A stretch of DNA of 64,000 nt from Nocardia transvalensis NBRC 15921 (GCF_000308875.1 NZ_BAGL01000013.1:62001-126000); one strand, 5' to 3'. Counted from the stretch's first letter, positions 12,391 through 21,154 are shown. Translations and numbers: made by a program. Notes: generated by a model not told the origin, from the letters alone.

Positions 12391-13638
12391 AGCACCGTCC
12401 TCGCGTCGCCCCGCACCTCGCTCCGCCGGGCGCGATCGGCGACGGTCCTGCTGGGTCCCGCCTTCGTGGCGGCCATCGCCTACGTCGACCCGGGCAATGT
12501 CGCGTCCAATATCAGCGCCGGGGCGGAGTACGGCTACCTGCTGGTGTGGGTCATCGTGATGGCCAATGCGATGGCCGCGCTGGTGCAGTTCCTGTCGGCG
12601 AAGCTCGGCCTGGTCACCGGGCGCACGCTGCCGCAGGTGGTGCGGGACCGGGCGGGCCGGCCGCTGCGGCTGGCGTACTGGGCGCAGGCCGAACTGGTCG
12701 CGATGGCAACGGATCTCGCGGAGGTGGTCGGCGGCGCGATCGCCCTGAAGCTGCTGTTCGACCTGCCGCTGCTACTCGGCGGCCTGATCACCGGTGTGGT
12801 GTCGATGGGCCTGCTGCTGGTGCAGAACCGCCGCGGGCAGAAGCCGTTCGAGCGGGTCATCATCGGTTTGCTGGCGATCATCGCGATCGGCTTCATGGCC
12901 AGCGTGGTGATCTCGCCGCCGTCCGCCTCGGGGACGCTCGGCGGGCTGGCGCCGCGCTTCGACGGCGCCGGGAGCGTGCTGCTGGCGGCGGCGATGATCG
13001 GCGCGACGGTGATGCCGCACGCCATCTACCTGCATTCGGGGCTGTCGCGGGACCGGCACGGGCAGCCGGAGGCCGGGCCCGCCCGCGCGCGTCTGCTGCG
13101 CATCACCCGCGTCGACGTCGGCCTGGCGATGGTGATCGCCGGCGCGGTGAACCTGTCCATGCTGCTGATGGCCGCGCATACGCTGAGCGGCCGCGAGGAT
13201 GTCGACTCGCTGGAGTCCGCGCACGCCGCGGTGGGCGACGCCCTGGGGCCGTGGGCGGCACTGCTGCTGGCCGTGGGCCTGCTGGCCTCCGGCCTGGCGT
13301 CGACGTCGGTCGGCGCCTACGCCGGGGCCATGATCATGGAAGGGCTGCTGCGCCGGCAGATCCCACTCCTGCTGCGCCGCGTGATCACCCTGGTCCCGGC
13401 GCTGATCATCCTCGCCGCCGGCATCGATCCCACCCAGGCGCTGATCATCTCCCAGGTGGTCCTCTCCTTCGGCATCCCCCTCGCCCTCATCCCGCTGGTC
13501 CGCTTCACCAGCGACCGCACCCTGATGGGCCCCGACACCAACCACCGCTGGACCACCGCCGCCGCCTGGCTCATAGCCGCGATCATCAGCGCCCTCAACC
13601 TGCTCCTGATCTACCTGACCATCACCGGCGGCAGCTGA
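12388..13638 (+). CDS. mntH: Nramp-family divalent metal ion transporter (MntH type)
   Basis: A 416-residue integral membrane protein of the Nramp family, which imports Mn2+ or Fe2+ with protons across the cytoplasmic membrane. The family signatures are present: the DPGN metal-binding motif in helix 1 (AYVDPGNVASN) and MPHAIYLHS in helix 6. About eleven hydrophobic segments fill the usual length. GTG at 12385 and ATG at 12388 are adjacent; the ATG is preferred because it would be the first base of a leaderless transcript. The gene stands alone between the terminator at 12302 and an inverted repeat at 13655. No IdeR box is seen upstream; regulation by a manganese sensor such as MntR would be usual but was not identified. 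Confidence 0.93.
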   Translation: MSTVLASPRTSLRRARSATVLLGPAFVAAIAYVDPGNVASNISAGAEYGYLLVWVIVMANAMAALVQFLSAKLGLVTGRTLPQVVRDRAGRPLRLAYWAQAELVAMATDLAEVVGGAIALKLLFDLPLLLGGLITGVVSMGLLLVQNRRGQKPFERVIIGLLAIIAIGFMASVVISPPSASGTLGGLAPRFDGAGSVLLAAAMIGATVMPHAIYLHSGLSRDRHGQPEAGPARARLLRITRVDVGLAMVIAGAVNLSMLLMAAHTLSGREDVDSLESAHAAVGDALGPWAALLLAVGLLASGLASTSVGAYAGAMIMEGLLRRQIPLLLRRVITLVPALIILAAGIDPTQALIISQVVLSFGIPLALIPLVRFTSDRTLMGPDTNHRWTTAAAWLIAAIISALNLLLIYLTITGGS

Positions 13639-13654
13639 CCCACCCCGTCCTCCA

Positions 13655-13714
13655 TTTTTCCGGCATGCTTTTGGCCGGAATCTCGCGAGTTTCCGGCCAA
13701 AAGCGCGCCGGAAA
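13655..13714. repeat. Dispersed palindromic element, copy A (inverted pair)
   Basis: Two inverted units, 13655-13680 and 13691-13714, flank a 10-base loop. The core is TTCCGGCATGCTTTTGGCCG. Each unit can also form its own TTCCGGC/GCCGGAA hairpin. The copy lies between two convergent genes and could end transcription in both directions. Confidence 0.85.
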
Positions 13715-13753
13715 CAAGGAAGGCGGGGCAGAGGGGGCCTGTAGAAACGCGAA

Positions 13754-14617
13754 TTACGTTGTCGCCGCGTAGTGTTCGGCGATCTCGTCGCTGGTGGTGA
13801 CCCATACGCCCGGGTGGTTGACCACGTAGTCCAGGGCCTCGTCGAGGTAGCGGTGGCGGAAGGCCTGGCCGGTGACGAACGGGTGCAGGGCGAGGCCGAA
13901 TACCCTTCCGGTGCCTTCGGATTCGGCGTACAGCTGGTCGACCTGGTCCTTGACCATCCGGACGAAGTCGGGCCCGGTGAGGCCCTTGGAGACGAAGACG
14001 CCGATGTCGTTGAGTTCCACCGAGTACGGAACGCTGAGCAGCCCCGGCACATTCAGCCGATAGGGCTGGTCGTCGTTGGTCCAGTCGAGGATGTAGCTCA
14101 GGCCGAGTTCGGCCAGCAGCTCGGGAGTGTTGAAGGTCTCGGTCAGCCCCGGCCCCATCCAGCCGCGCGGCCGGTACCCCGTGGACTTCTCGATCCCGTC
14201 GACGATCTCGCGCAGCGCGACCCGCTCCTCCTCCAGCGGCAGTCCGGTGTGCAGGTGGCTGTTGCTGCTGCCGTGCGCCAGCCACACCCAGTCCCGCGCC
14301 TTCCCGGCCTCGATGATCTGCGGATACCGCTCGCCCACATCGGAATTCAGCAGCGCGCTGGCCCGGATGCCGTGCTTGTCGAGCAGCTCGAGCTGCCGCC
14401 AGAAACCCACCCGCGGGCCGTAGTCGCGCCAGCCGTAGTTGAGCGCGTCCGGGACCAGCGTGGTGGTGCCCTCGTAGGTGGCGGTGCCGGGCAGGTCGAC
14501 GTAGAAGTGCTCGATATTGAGGCCGACGTAGAAGGCGACCCGCTTGTCGCCGGGCCAGTGGATCGGCGCCCGCTCGGTGATCGGGCTGTAGTCGAAAAGC
14601 GTGATGTCCTTACTCAT
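13754..14617 (-). CDS. Polysaccharide deacetylase family protein
   Basis: A 287-residue protein of the cytoplasmic NodB-type deacetylase group related to PuuE/allantoinase-like and PgdA-like enzymes. These are metal-dependent hydrolases removing an acyl or amide group from small amides or sugars. Seen features are FYVGLNIEHF near the N terminus, GWRDYGPRVGFWR, the metal-ligand-like AHGSSNSHLHTGL, GWMGPGLTETFNTPELL and LALHPFVTG. There is no signal peptide. The substrate cannot be told from sequence. The gene is divergent from a MerR regulator, and a perfect dyad lies in the 64-base gap, so it is probably controlled by that regulator. Confidence 0.85.
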   Translation of the reverse strand: MSKDITLFDYSPITERAPIHWPGDKRVAFYVGLNIEHFYVDLPGTATYEGTTTLVPDALNYGWRDYGPRVGFWRQLELLDKHGIRASALLNSDVGERYPQIIEAGKARDWVWLAHGSSNSHLHTGLPLEEERVALREIVDGIEKSTGYRPRGWMGPGLTETFNTPELLAELGLSYILDWTNDDQPYRLNVPGLLSVPYSVELNDIGVFVSKGLTGPDFVRMVKDQVDQLYAESEGTGRVFGLALHPFVTGQAFRHRYLDEALDYVVNHPGVWVTTSDEIAEHYAATT

Positions 14618-14631
14618 GCCGCTATGCTCGA

Positions 14632-14653
14632 ACCCTCACATAGATGTGAGGGT
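14632..14653. promoter_or_regulatory. MerR-type operator dyad between divergent genes
   Basis: ACCCTCACAT-AG-ATGTGAGGGT is a perfect 10-bp inverted repeat with a 2-bp centre, midway between the deacetylase start (14617) and the MerR start (14682). MerR-family activators bind such dyads inside overlong promoter spacers. Confidence 0.75.
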
Positions 14654-14681
14654 CAAGCGGACTTCCTGTGAGGTGGGGCAT

Positions 14682-15047
14682 ATGCGAATCGGCGAGCTGG
14701 CGGAGCGCACCGAGACCTCCCCGCGCCTGCTGCGCTACTACGAGGAACAGGGCCTGATGCAGGTCGGCCGCACCGCCAACGGCTACCGCGACTACGACGA
14801 GCGCCTGGTCGAACAGGTCCTGCACATCCGCGGCCTCTTGGAGGCCGGCCTGCCCACCCGCCTCATCAAACAGATCCTGCCCTGCCTCGACGACCCGCGT
14901 GACATCCACTTCGCCGACGCCGACCCCCACATTCTCGAAACCCTGGAACAACAGCGCGACCGCCTGTCCCACCGCATCGATCTCCTGACCCGCAACCGCG
15001 ACGCCATGACGGAGTACATCGATTCGCTGCGTAGCTGCGCCCGCTGA
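14682..15047 (+). CDS. MerR-family transcriptional regulator
   Basis: A 121-residue regulator. The N-terminal winged helix-turn-helix is typical (MRIGELAERTETSPRLLRYYEEQGL, then NGYRDYDE). A dimerising coiled coil follows (about residues 80-115, HILETLEQQRDRLSHRIDLL). No effector-binding domain or cluster of metal-binding Cys follows; the single Cys near the middle and the one near the end (LRSCAR) are weak evidence for metal sensing. ATG 14682 is chosen because the MerR motif begins there. It is divergent from the deacetylase and probably controls that gene and itself through the dyad at 14632. Its TGA overlaps the first bases of a palindromic repeat. Confidence 0.9.
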   Translation: MRIGELAERTETSPRLLRYYEEQGLMQVGRTANGYRDYDERLVEQVLHIRGLLEAGLPTRLIKQILPCLDDPRDIHFADADPHILETLEQQRDRLSHRIDLLTRNRDAMTEYIDSLRSCAR

Positions 15048-15142
15048 TCCCGGCCAAAAGCGTGCCGGGAAACGAGGGGTGTGCGCCGGGAGACGAGGGG
15101 TGTGCGCCGGGAGACGAGGGGTGTGCGCCGGGAAACGAGGGG
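15046..15142. repeat. Dispersed palindromic element, copy B, with 21-bp tandem array
   Basis: A single unit at 15046-15071 overlaps the merR stop codon by two bases. From 15059 to 15142 the right part of the unit is repeated four times with a 21-bp period (TGTGCGCCGGGAGACGAGGG and variants). No inverted partner is seen. Confidence 0.85.
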
Positions 15143-15164
15143 AGGCGCTGGAAGGCCGGGGATG

Positions 15165-16685
15165 TCACCCCCGGCCGTGCCGCAGCCGGAACACCGCCTT
15201 TGCCCAGCGGAGGTGGCGGGGGTGGCGGTCGAAGGTGGAGAGGTTGACCGGGGTGCGGTAGCGCTTCTGTGCGATGGCCAGGGTGCGGCTGAATTCGCGC
15301 AGTCCGGCCTCGCCGTGCGTGTGGCCCTGGCCGTATTCGCCGACGCCGCCGAACGGCATGGACGGGATACCCGCCGAGGCCATCGACGAATTGACCGTCA
15401 CCACACCGGTTCTGATGCGGTCGGCCAGCTCCGGCACCGCCCGCACGTCCCGGGTGAACACCGCCACCGCCAGGCCGTGGTCGGCCGCGTTGATGCGGTC
15501 CACCGCCTCGTCCATGGTGGCGACCCGGTTCACGATCAGCACCGGGCCCACTGCCTCCCCGGTGATCGCCGAACTGTCCTCGGGCACCTCGGCCAGCACG
15601 ATCGGCTCGATATACGGCTCCCGGATGGACTCCAGCCCGCCGACCACGGCCCGCCCGCCGCGCGCGATCGCGTCCTTGATCTGCCGGCGCACGATCTCGA
15701 TCTGCGACTCCAGGATCATCGGTCCGTAGGCGGCCTTCCGGTCGCCGCCCGGCCGCAGTTTGCGCGCCTGCGCCACGACCTTCTCCAGGAACGGTTCGTA
15801 GACCGAATCCGCGACGTAGGCGCGCTGGATCCCGGCGGCGCTCTGCCCGGCGTTGGACATGGCGCCGAAGACCGCGGCCTCGGCGGCATCGTCCAGTTTG
15901 GCGTCGACCTGGACGACCATCGCGCCCTTACCGCCCCGCTCGATCAGCACCGGCGTCATGGACTGCGCGCACATCGAGATCACCTCGCGCGCACCGGACT
16001 CCGTCCCGGCATAGGCGATCTTGTCGACCCGGGCGCGGCACAGCGCCGCGGAGGTCGTGGTGTCGCCCGTGACCACCTGCAGCACCGGCTGATTCGGCGC
16101 CAACCGGCTCCAGCTCTCGGCCAGCCAGACACCCACGCCCGGCGTCAGCTCACTCGGTTTGAACACCACCGCGTTCCCGGCGGCCATGGCGTAGGCGATG
16201 GACCCCATCGGCGTGAACACCGGATTGTTCCAGTGGCCGAGCACGCCCACCACGCCCAGCGGCAGATACCCGACCGACGCGCGCTGATTGCGATTGAGCC
16301 AGTTGGACCCCAGCCGCCGCCGGCCCAGCGCCTGTTCGGCATTGCGCGCCGCCCAGTCCAGATTCTCCACCGCGAGCATGACCTCGATGGCGGCGTCGGC
16401 CTCCGGCTTGCCCGTCTCGGCGGACACGATCTCGACCAGATCCCGGGCGCTGCGTGAGATGGTCCGCTTCCAGTCCAGCAGCCAGCGCCGACGGCCCGCG
16501 AATCCGAGTGCGGCCCACCATTTCTCGGCCGAGCGCGCGGCGCGGACGGTGCGGGTCACCTCGCCGGTGCCCATCATCGCGTAGTCGCCCACCGACTCGC
16601 CGGTCCGCGGATCATAGGATGTCAGCACTCTAGGACGGCTCGCCCCTCCGGATTGCGGTACCGTGCGGCGCGCCGGCTCGGCCAT
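15165..16685 (-). CDS. Aldehyde dehydrogenase-family protein lacking the catalytic cysteine
   Basis: 506 residues covering the whole ALDH fold: VGYLPLGVVGVLGHWNNP, the cofactor-region lysine motif VVFKPSE, YAGTESGAREV, the glutamate motif LIERGGKG, and the C-terminal MPFGGVGEYGQG. At the active site the usual NAGQxC reads NAGQSAAG, so the nucleophile position, residue 283 (15837-15839), is Ala. The family converts aldehydes to acids with NAD(P)+ through a thiohemiacetal on that Cys, so normal chemistry is not expected. The frame is otherwise intact and full length, which argues for a retained non-classical role rather than decay. It stands alone; a repeat array lies downstream and a 500-base gap upstream. 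Confidence 0.88.
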   Translation of the reverse strand: MAEPARRTVPQSGGASRPRVLTSYDPRTGESVGDYAMMGTGEVTRTVRAARSAEKWWAALGFAGRRRWLLDWKRTISRSARDLVEIVSAETGKPEADAAIEVMLAVENLDWAARNAEQALGRRRLGSNWLNRNQRASVGYLPLGVVGVLGHWNNPVFTPMGSIAYAMAAGNAVVFKPSELTPGVGVWLAESWSRLAPNQPVLQVVTGDTTTSAALCRARVDKIAYAGTESGAREVISMCAQSMTPVLIERGGKGAMVVQVDAKLDDAAEAAVFGAMSNAGQSAAGIQRAYVADSVYEPFLEKVVAQARKLRPGGDRKAAYGPMILESQIEIVRRQIKDAIARGGRAVVGGLESIREPYIEPIVLAEVPEDSSAITGEAVGPVLIVNRVATMDEAVDRINAADHGLAVAVFTRDVRAVPELADRIRTGVVTVNSSMASAGIPSMPFGGVGEYGQGHTHGEAGLREFSRTLAIAQKRYRTPVNLSTFDRHPRHLRWAKAVFRLRHGRG

Positions 16686-17183
16686 TGGTCACCCTCTCGC
16701 TGACGAATGCCCCGGCAACCGGTCCTCCCCGACCGGATCACGATTGCCGCGGACAGGTGAGTCTGTCTGCTTCCCCCTGCCAGCCAGACTATGGGCGGCC
16801 CCGGTCACGGACAAGAAACGATTCCTCCGGACAGACCGTTCAGTCGGTGTACCGGACCAGCGCCGACCCCAGTCGATACAAGCCGCACATCACGAAATGT
16901 GAGTAACGACACACACTTTCGTGATCACAGAGAAGAATCCGAAATACGCAACCCCTACAACGGTTTGCGGCGCGGCTCGGTCTCGAGGGGCCGCTGCGCA
17001 AGCGACCAAGGAGCAAGCAGCGGCCCCTCGAGACCGAGCCACACGGGCGCCGCAAACCCGCGACGCCGGAGGCGGCGCAATCGGACCCAGTAACATCGCG
17101 GCTGGTGGATGGGATGACCTACGGAAGCGCGCAAACGGCGTTCCGGACATACCGGTAATTGCCCGGTCGATAGTGGAGAGTTG
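16686..17183. other. Gene-free stretch with one long hairpin
   Basis: No convincing coding frame is present. It must hold the promoters of the leftward ALDH-like gene and of the rightward drr operon. The only strong structure is the inverted repeat at 16962-17058, listed separately. Confidence 0.6.
16962..17058. repeat. Long imperfect palindrome upstream of the drr operon
   Basis: An inner perfect 24-bp inverted repeat (16974-16997 with 17017-17040) is enclosed by an outer 12-bp repeat (16962-16973 with 17047-17058), with a six-base bulge (17041-17046) on the right and a 19-base loop. No T tract follows. It could be an attenuator, an operator or a small RNA gene. Confidence 0.8.
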
Positions 17184-18215
17184 ATGCCGAGCTTGGACAA
17201 CGCGGAGTCGGACACCCCGGTGGAACCGGAGGTGAAGGCGGCAGACGCAGCCGTGGACGTCGCCGAACCCGCGGTCGTGGTCTCGGAGGTGCACAAGTCC
17301 TTCGGCGACGTGCACGCCCTGCGGGGGGTCAGCTTCACCGCCGAGCGCGCCACGGTCCTCGGCATCCTCGGCCCGAACGGCGCCGGCAAGACCACCGCGG
17401 TCAAGATCCTCTCCACGCTGCTGCGCCCGGATTCCGGATCCGCCGTGGTGGCCGGTCACGACGTCGTGCGCGATCCGGCCGGGGTGCGCCGCTCGATCAT
17501 GATGACCGGGCAGTACGCGGCCCTGGACGAAAACCTCTCGGGCCGGGAGAACCTGGAGCTGTTCGCGCGGCTGATGGGCCTGAGTAAGAAGGCCGCCCGC
17601 ACCCGCGCCGACACCCTGCTCGAGGAATTCGATCTGGTCGGCGCCGGGCGGCGCGCGGTGCGCCATTATTCCGGCGGTATGCGCCGCCGCGTCGACATCG
17701 CCTGTGGTTTGGTGGTCCGGCCGGAGGTCGTCTTCCTGGACGAGCCCACCACCGGATTGGATCCGCGCAGCCGCCAGGGCGTCTGGGATCTGGTGACCGC
17801 GCTGAAGCAACAGGGCATCACGGTGCTGCTGACCACGCAGTATCTGGAAGAGGCCGACGTACTCAGCGACAACATCATCGTCATCGACAAGGGTGCGGTG
17901 ATCGCCGAGGGAACCGCCGACGAGCTGAAGCAGAAGACCGGCGGCAGCTACTGCGAGGTGGTGCCGCTGGATCCGAAGCTCCTGCTCCGCGCGGCCGACG
18001 TCCTCGGCGACCTGGTGTCCGGCGCGATCCTCGAGGATCTGCCGGCCGGCGCCGACCGGCTGTCCATCCCGGCCCCGGACGGTGCGACGACACTCACCGA
18101 GGCGCTGCGCCGCCTGGACGCGGCCGGGATCGAGCTGGCCGATATCGCGCTGCGGCGGCCGTCGCTGGACGACGTCTTCCTATCCATCACCGGTCACGCG
18201 GGCGGTCAGCCGTGA
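17184..18215 (+). CDS. DrrA-type ABC transporter ATP-binding protein
   Basis: 343 residues. The Walker A motif is GPNGAGKTTA, the signature is HYSGGMRRRVDIA, and Walker B is VVFLDEPTTGLDPRSR, as in the daunorubicin-resistance DrrA family. The C-terminal segment ends in RRPSLDDVFLSITGH, typical of this subfamily and absent from ordinary ABC ATPases. The protein should energise the two permeases that follow, exporting a lipid or drug-like molecule. TTG 17181 and ATG 17184 are adjacent; the ATG lies at the better distance from GGAGAG. It overlaps the next gene by four bases, so translation is coupled. Confidence 0.92.
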   Translation: MPSLDNAESDTPVEPEVKAADAAVDVAEPAVVVSEVHKSFGDVHALRGVSFTAERATVLGILGPNGAGKTTAVKILSTLLRPDSGSAVVAGHDVVRDPAGVRRSIMMTGQYAALDENLSGRENLELFARLMGLSKKAARTRADTLLEEFDLVGAGRRAVRHYSGGMRRRVDIACGLVVRPEVVFLDEPTTGLDPRSRQGVWDLVTALKQQGITVLLTTQYLEEADVLSDNIIVIDKGAVIAEGTADELKQKTGGSYCEVVPLDPKLLLRAADVLGDLVSGAILEDLPAGADRLSIPAPDGATTLTEALRRLDAAGIELADIALRRPSLDDVFLSITGHAGGQP

Positions 18216-19024
18216 CCGGATCCACCCTCGCCGCGGAGCACCGGCTGTTCGCCGCCATGCCGCCCGCGCGGCCCTCGGCGTTCGCGCAGTGGCGCGCCCT
18301 GACCGGGCGCATCGTGCGGACGATGGTGACCAAGGGTGAGCTGGTCGTCGCCCTGATCACCCCGCTGGTGTTCACCGTCGGGTTCTATCTGCCGCTGCGC
18401 TTCGTGATGCAGGTCCAGGGCATCGACTACGCGCAGTTCGTGATGCCGATCATCGTGCTGCAGACCATGTCCTTCACGATGATGTCGAATGCGCAGATCG
18501 CCGCCTACGAATCGGTGACGGGCTTCAACACCCGATTGCAGACGATGCCGGTGGGCAGCCTGGTGCCGCTGCTCTCGCGCCTGTCGGCAGGGCTGATGCG
18601 GTCGGTGACGTCGCTGGCCGCGGCCATCGTCTTCGGCTATGTGATCGGGTTCCGGTTCGTGGCCGGATTCGACCAGGCCGTGCTGTTCCTGGTGTTCTCC
18701 CTGGCCGTGGGCACCGTGCTGGCGATCGGCGCGGACGCGCTGGGCAGCCTCACCCGCAGCCCGGAATCGCTGAGCCAGGCGCTGACGCTGCCGACGCTGA
18801 TCTTCGGCATGCTCTCGTGCGGATTCGTCCCGGAGACCGGCTTCCCCGCGTGGATCCGGCCGTTCGCGCGCAATCAGCCGATCTCGCAGTTCTCCTTCGC
18901 CATGCGGGATATGGCCGAGAGCGGGGTGAGCTGGCATGTGTTGTGGGTGCCGCTGGTGTGGCTGGGCGCGCTCGCGGTCGCGTTCGTGCCGCTGGCGGTC
19001 TGGGCGAGTGTGAGGCGATCGTGA
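18212..19024 (+). CDS. DrrB-type ABC transporter permease
   Basis: 270 residues with about six hydrophobic segments. The arrangement is that of the ABC-2 permeases of daunorubicin resistance: a cytoplasmic N-terminal region, AQFVMPIIVLQTMSF, an amphipathic loop with the N-Q-P-I-S motif (RNQPISQFSFAMRDM), and a last helix at the C terminus. It should form the membrane channel together with the following protein. Start and stop both overlap neighbours by four bases (GTGA), a tight operon of drrA-drrB-drrC type. In mycolic-acid bacteria such triads export lipids or glycolipids as well as drugs; the substrate here is unknown. Confidence 0.9.
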   Translation: MTGSTLAAEHRLFAAMPPARPSAFAQWRALTGRIVRTMVTKGELVVALITPLVFTVGFYLPLRFVMQVQGIDYAQFVMPIIVLQTMSFTMMSNAQIAAYESVTGFNTRLQTMPVGSLVPLLSRLSAGLMRSVTSLAAAIVFGYVIGFRFVAGFDQAVLFLVFSLAVGTVLAIGADALGSLTRSPESLSQALTLPTLIFGMLSCGFVPETGFPAWIRPFARNQPISQFSFAMRDMAESGVSWHVLWVPLVWLGALAVAFVPLAVWASVRRS

Positions 19025-19890
19025 GTTCGGCGGGAGTACAGGTGGCCGGTGATATCGAGCAGCGTGCCGAGACCGGGCGGGACCTCACGCTGCCGGTGGC
19101 GCCGCCGCAGTCCGAGCGCGCGCTGTCGACCTGGGCGCGGCACAGCCTGATCCAGTGCCGCCGCCTGCTGACGGCGTGGTCGCGCGATCCCGCGACCACC
19201 ATCCAGGCGCTGGTCTATCCGGTCCTGACGCTGCTGATGTTCCGTGTGGTGCTGGGCGATTCGATCACCCGCGCCACCGGCATGCCCAGCTATTACGGCA
19301 CGGTTCCGATGATCACGCTGGTGGCGGCGATGTCGGGCGCGATGATCAGCGCGCTGGGTTTCAAGACGGAGAAGCAGACCGGGCTGCTGAGCCGGTTCTG
19401 GACCATGCCGGTGCACCGGGCCGCCGGGCTCACCGGGCGGCTGCTGGCCGAGAGTATCCGCGTGCTGGTCACGACGCTGTTCGTGGTCGCGGTCGGGGTG
19501 TGTATCGGCTTCCGGTTCTGGAACGGGCCGCTGGCGACGCTGGCGATGTTCGCCATTCCGGTGCTGTACGGCATCGCGTTCGCGGTGCTGGTGACGGCGC
19601 TGGCCACGGTGTCGGAGGGCGCGGTCCTGGTGAGCGTCATCGGCATCGTGAGCACGCTGCTGATGTTCTTCAACTCCGGCTTCGTCCCGGTCTTCGCCTA
19701 CCCCCAGTGGCTCCAGGCCACCGTGGAGAACCAGCCCATGAGCACCGCCATCGACGCCATGCGCGGCCTGGCCTGGGACGGCCCAGTCGCCGAACCCCTG
19801 CTGAAGACGGTCGCCTGGATCATCGGGGTGATCGTGGTCTTCGCGTACCCGGCGATCCGGGGTTATCGGAGGGCTGCCGAGACCGCCTGA
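19021..19890 (+). CDS. DrrC-type ABC transporter permease
   Basis: 289 residues from GTG 19021, chosen because it overlaps the drrB stop by four bases and because upstream sequence in this frame is a shadow of drrB. An N-terminal cytoplasmic stretch of about 45 residues precedes the first membrane segment (TTIQALVYPVLTLLMF). The motif ENQPMSTAIDAMRGL matches the conserved loop also seen in DrrB. It is the second half of the permease. The gene ends one base before the convergent tandem TetR gene, with no terminator between them. Confidence 0.9.
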   Translation: MSSAGVQVAGDIEQRAETGRDLTLPVAPPQSERALSTWARHSLIQCRRLLTAWSRDPATTIQALVYPVLTLLMFRVVLGDSITRATGMPSYYGTVPMITLVAAMSGAMISALGFKTEKQTGLLSRFWTMPVHRAAGLTGRLLAESIRVLVTTLFVVAVGVCIGFRFWNGPLATLAMFAIPVLYGIAFAVLVTALATVSEGAVLVSVIGIVSTLLMFFNSGFVPVFAYPQWLQATVENQPMSTAIDAMRGLAWDGPVAEPLLKTVAWIIGVIVVFAYPAIRGYRRAAETA

Positions 19891-19891
19891 T

Positions 19892-21154
19892 TCAGGACTC
19901 GTCCTCCACGACCTCGGCCCCGATCAGCGCCGCCTGCATCAATGCCTGCATGCGGGCCAGGCTTTCGGGGCGGATGTCGAAGCGCATGCGCCGCCCCACG
20001 TCCACCACCTGGGCGATGGCGGCGTGCACGCGGAAGCGGGCCTCGGCCGGGTCGTCGTCGAGCAGGTGGGCCCACTCCAGCACGTTCTGGCGCTGGATGG
20101 ACCGCAGCTTCTGCTGTTCGGCGGCGGGCAGATTGGAGAATTCGGCGAAGTAGACCGGCAGGATCTCCGGCATGGCGAAGGTCAGCCGCGCGAAGCGGGC
20201 CGCGATGCGCAGCGCCGCGTCGGCCCGGCCGGTCGCCTCGGCCAGCGCCTCGGAGTTGGCGATCGCGACCCGCTCGCCCGTGCGGTGGAAGGCCGCGGCC
20301 AGCAGATCCGATTTACTCGAGAAGTAGCGGTAGACGCTGGAGGCGTTGATCCCCACGGCCGCGCCGATCTCCTCGATGCTGGCCTCGTGATACCCCTGCC
20401 GGCCGAAGATCCGGATGGCCTCGGTGAGCAGCTGTTCGCGCTTACTGCTCAGCGGCAGGCCGCGCACCGCGGCCCCGGCGGCCTCCTGATCCGGCGGCGG
20501 GGGCAGCTCGGTGTGCAGGATCGCGCGGCAGATGGTCTGCAACAGGTCGGTGAGCCGGGTCGTGGACAGTGCCGTGCGATGCGCGGTGATGCTGCCGATC
20601 GCGCCGAGCATGCCGGTGGCCAGGATCTGGATGTCGAGGGGGGAGGCGTCCGGGCGCAGCGGCTCGATCGCGTTCTCCACGGTCTCGTGCAGCCCGGCGT
20701 AGATCACCCGGATCCGCGCGCGGTCCTCGCGCTCCAGATACCGGCGCTCCCACCGGTACAGGCCGCCCTCGCGACGTACCTCGATGGTGTGTTCGGCCAG
20801 GGCGCGGATCAGCGTGGTGAGTCGCGATTCCGGGTCCAGCGACGGATCGTCGGCGCCGCGGGCGGTATCGAGCAACTGCTGCGCGCCGGCCTCCGCGGCC
20901 GCCACCAGCAGCGCGTATTTATTGGTGAAGTGGCGATAGAGGGCCGGCCCGGAGATGCCGACCTCGGCCGCGATCTCGTCGACCCCGACCGGGTGGTAGC
21001 CACGCTCGCTGAACGCGCGGGCCGCTACCCGCACGATCTGCGCCTTTCGGTTCTTCGGCCGCCGCTGCACCGGGTTGCGGCGCTCGCCGCGACCGGCCGG
21101 CGTGCTGTCCGGTCGCGCGGAAGCGAGTCGAGCCTCGCTGCGATCCGCGACCAT
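19892..21154 (-). CDS. Tandem TetR-family regulator with two DNA-binding domains
   Basis: 420 residues made of two complete TetR units joined in one chain. The first helix-turn-helix is near residues 40-85 (AFSERGYHPVGVDEIAAEVG, ALYRHF), the second near 240-285 (IFGRQGYHEASIEEIGAAVG, SVYRYF); each has its own helical ligand domain. ATG 21154 is preferred over an upstream ATG at 21205 because AAGGAGAG precedes it closely. Such double TetR proteins occur in mycobacteria and relatives, often beside fatty-acid genes. It is divergent from an enoyl-CoA hydratase-like gene and probably controls it through GTTAAC sites in the gap. It abuts drrC tail to tail. Confidence 0.9.
   Translation of the reverse strand: MVADRSEARLASARPDSTPAGRGERRNPVQRRPKNRKAQIVRVAARAFSERGYHPVGVDEIAAEVGISGPALYRHFTNKYALLVAAAEAGAQQLLDTARGADDPSLDPESRLTTLIRALAEHTIEVRREGGLYRWERRYLEREDRARIRVIYAGLHETVENAIEPLRPDASPLDIQILATGMLGAIGSITAHRTALSTTRLTDLLQTICRAILHTELPPPPDQEAAGAAVRGLPLSSKREQLLTEAIRIFGRQGYHEASIEEIGAAVGINASSVYRYFSSKSDLLAAAFHRTGERVAIANSEALAEATGRADAALRIAARFARLTFAMPEILPVYFAEFSNLPAAEQQKLRSIQRQNVLEWAHLLDDDPAEARFRVHAAIAQVVDVGRRMRFDIRPESLARMQALMQAALIGAEVVEDES

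Noticed and set aside
15046-15261. Small coding frames over the copy B repeat array
   Set aside because: All are made of the tandem repeat itself with no conserved protein signature.
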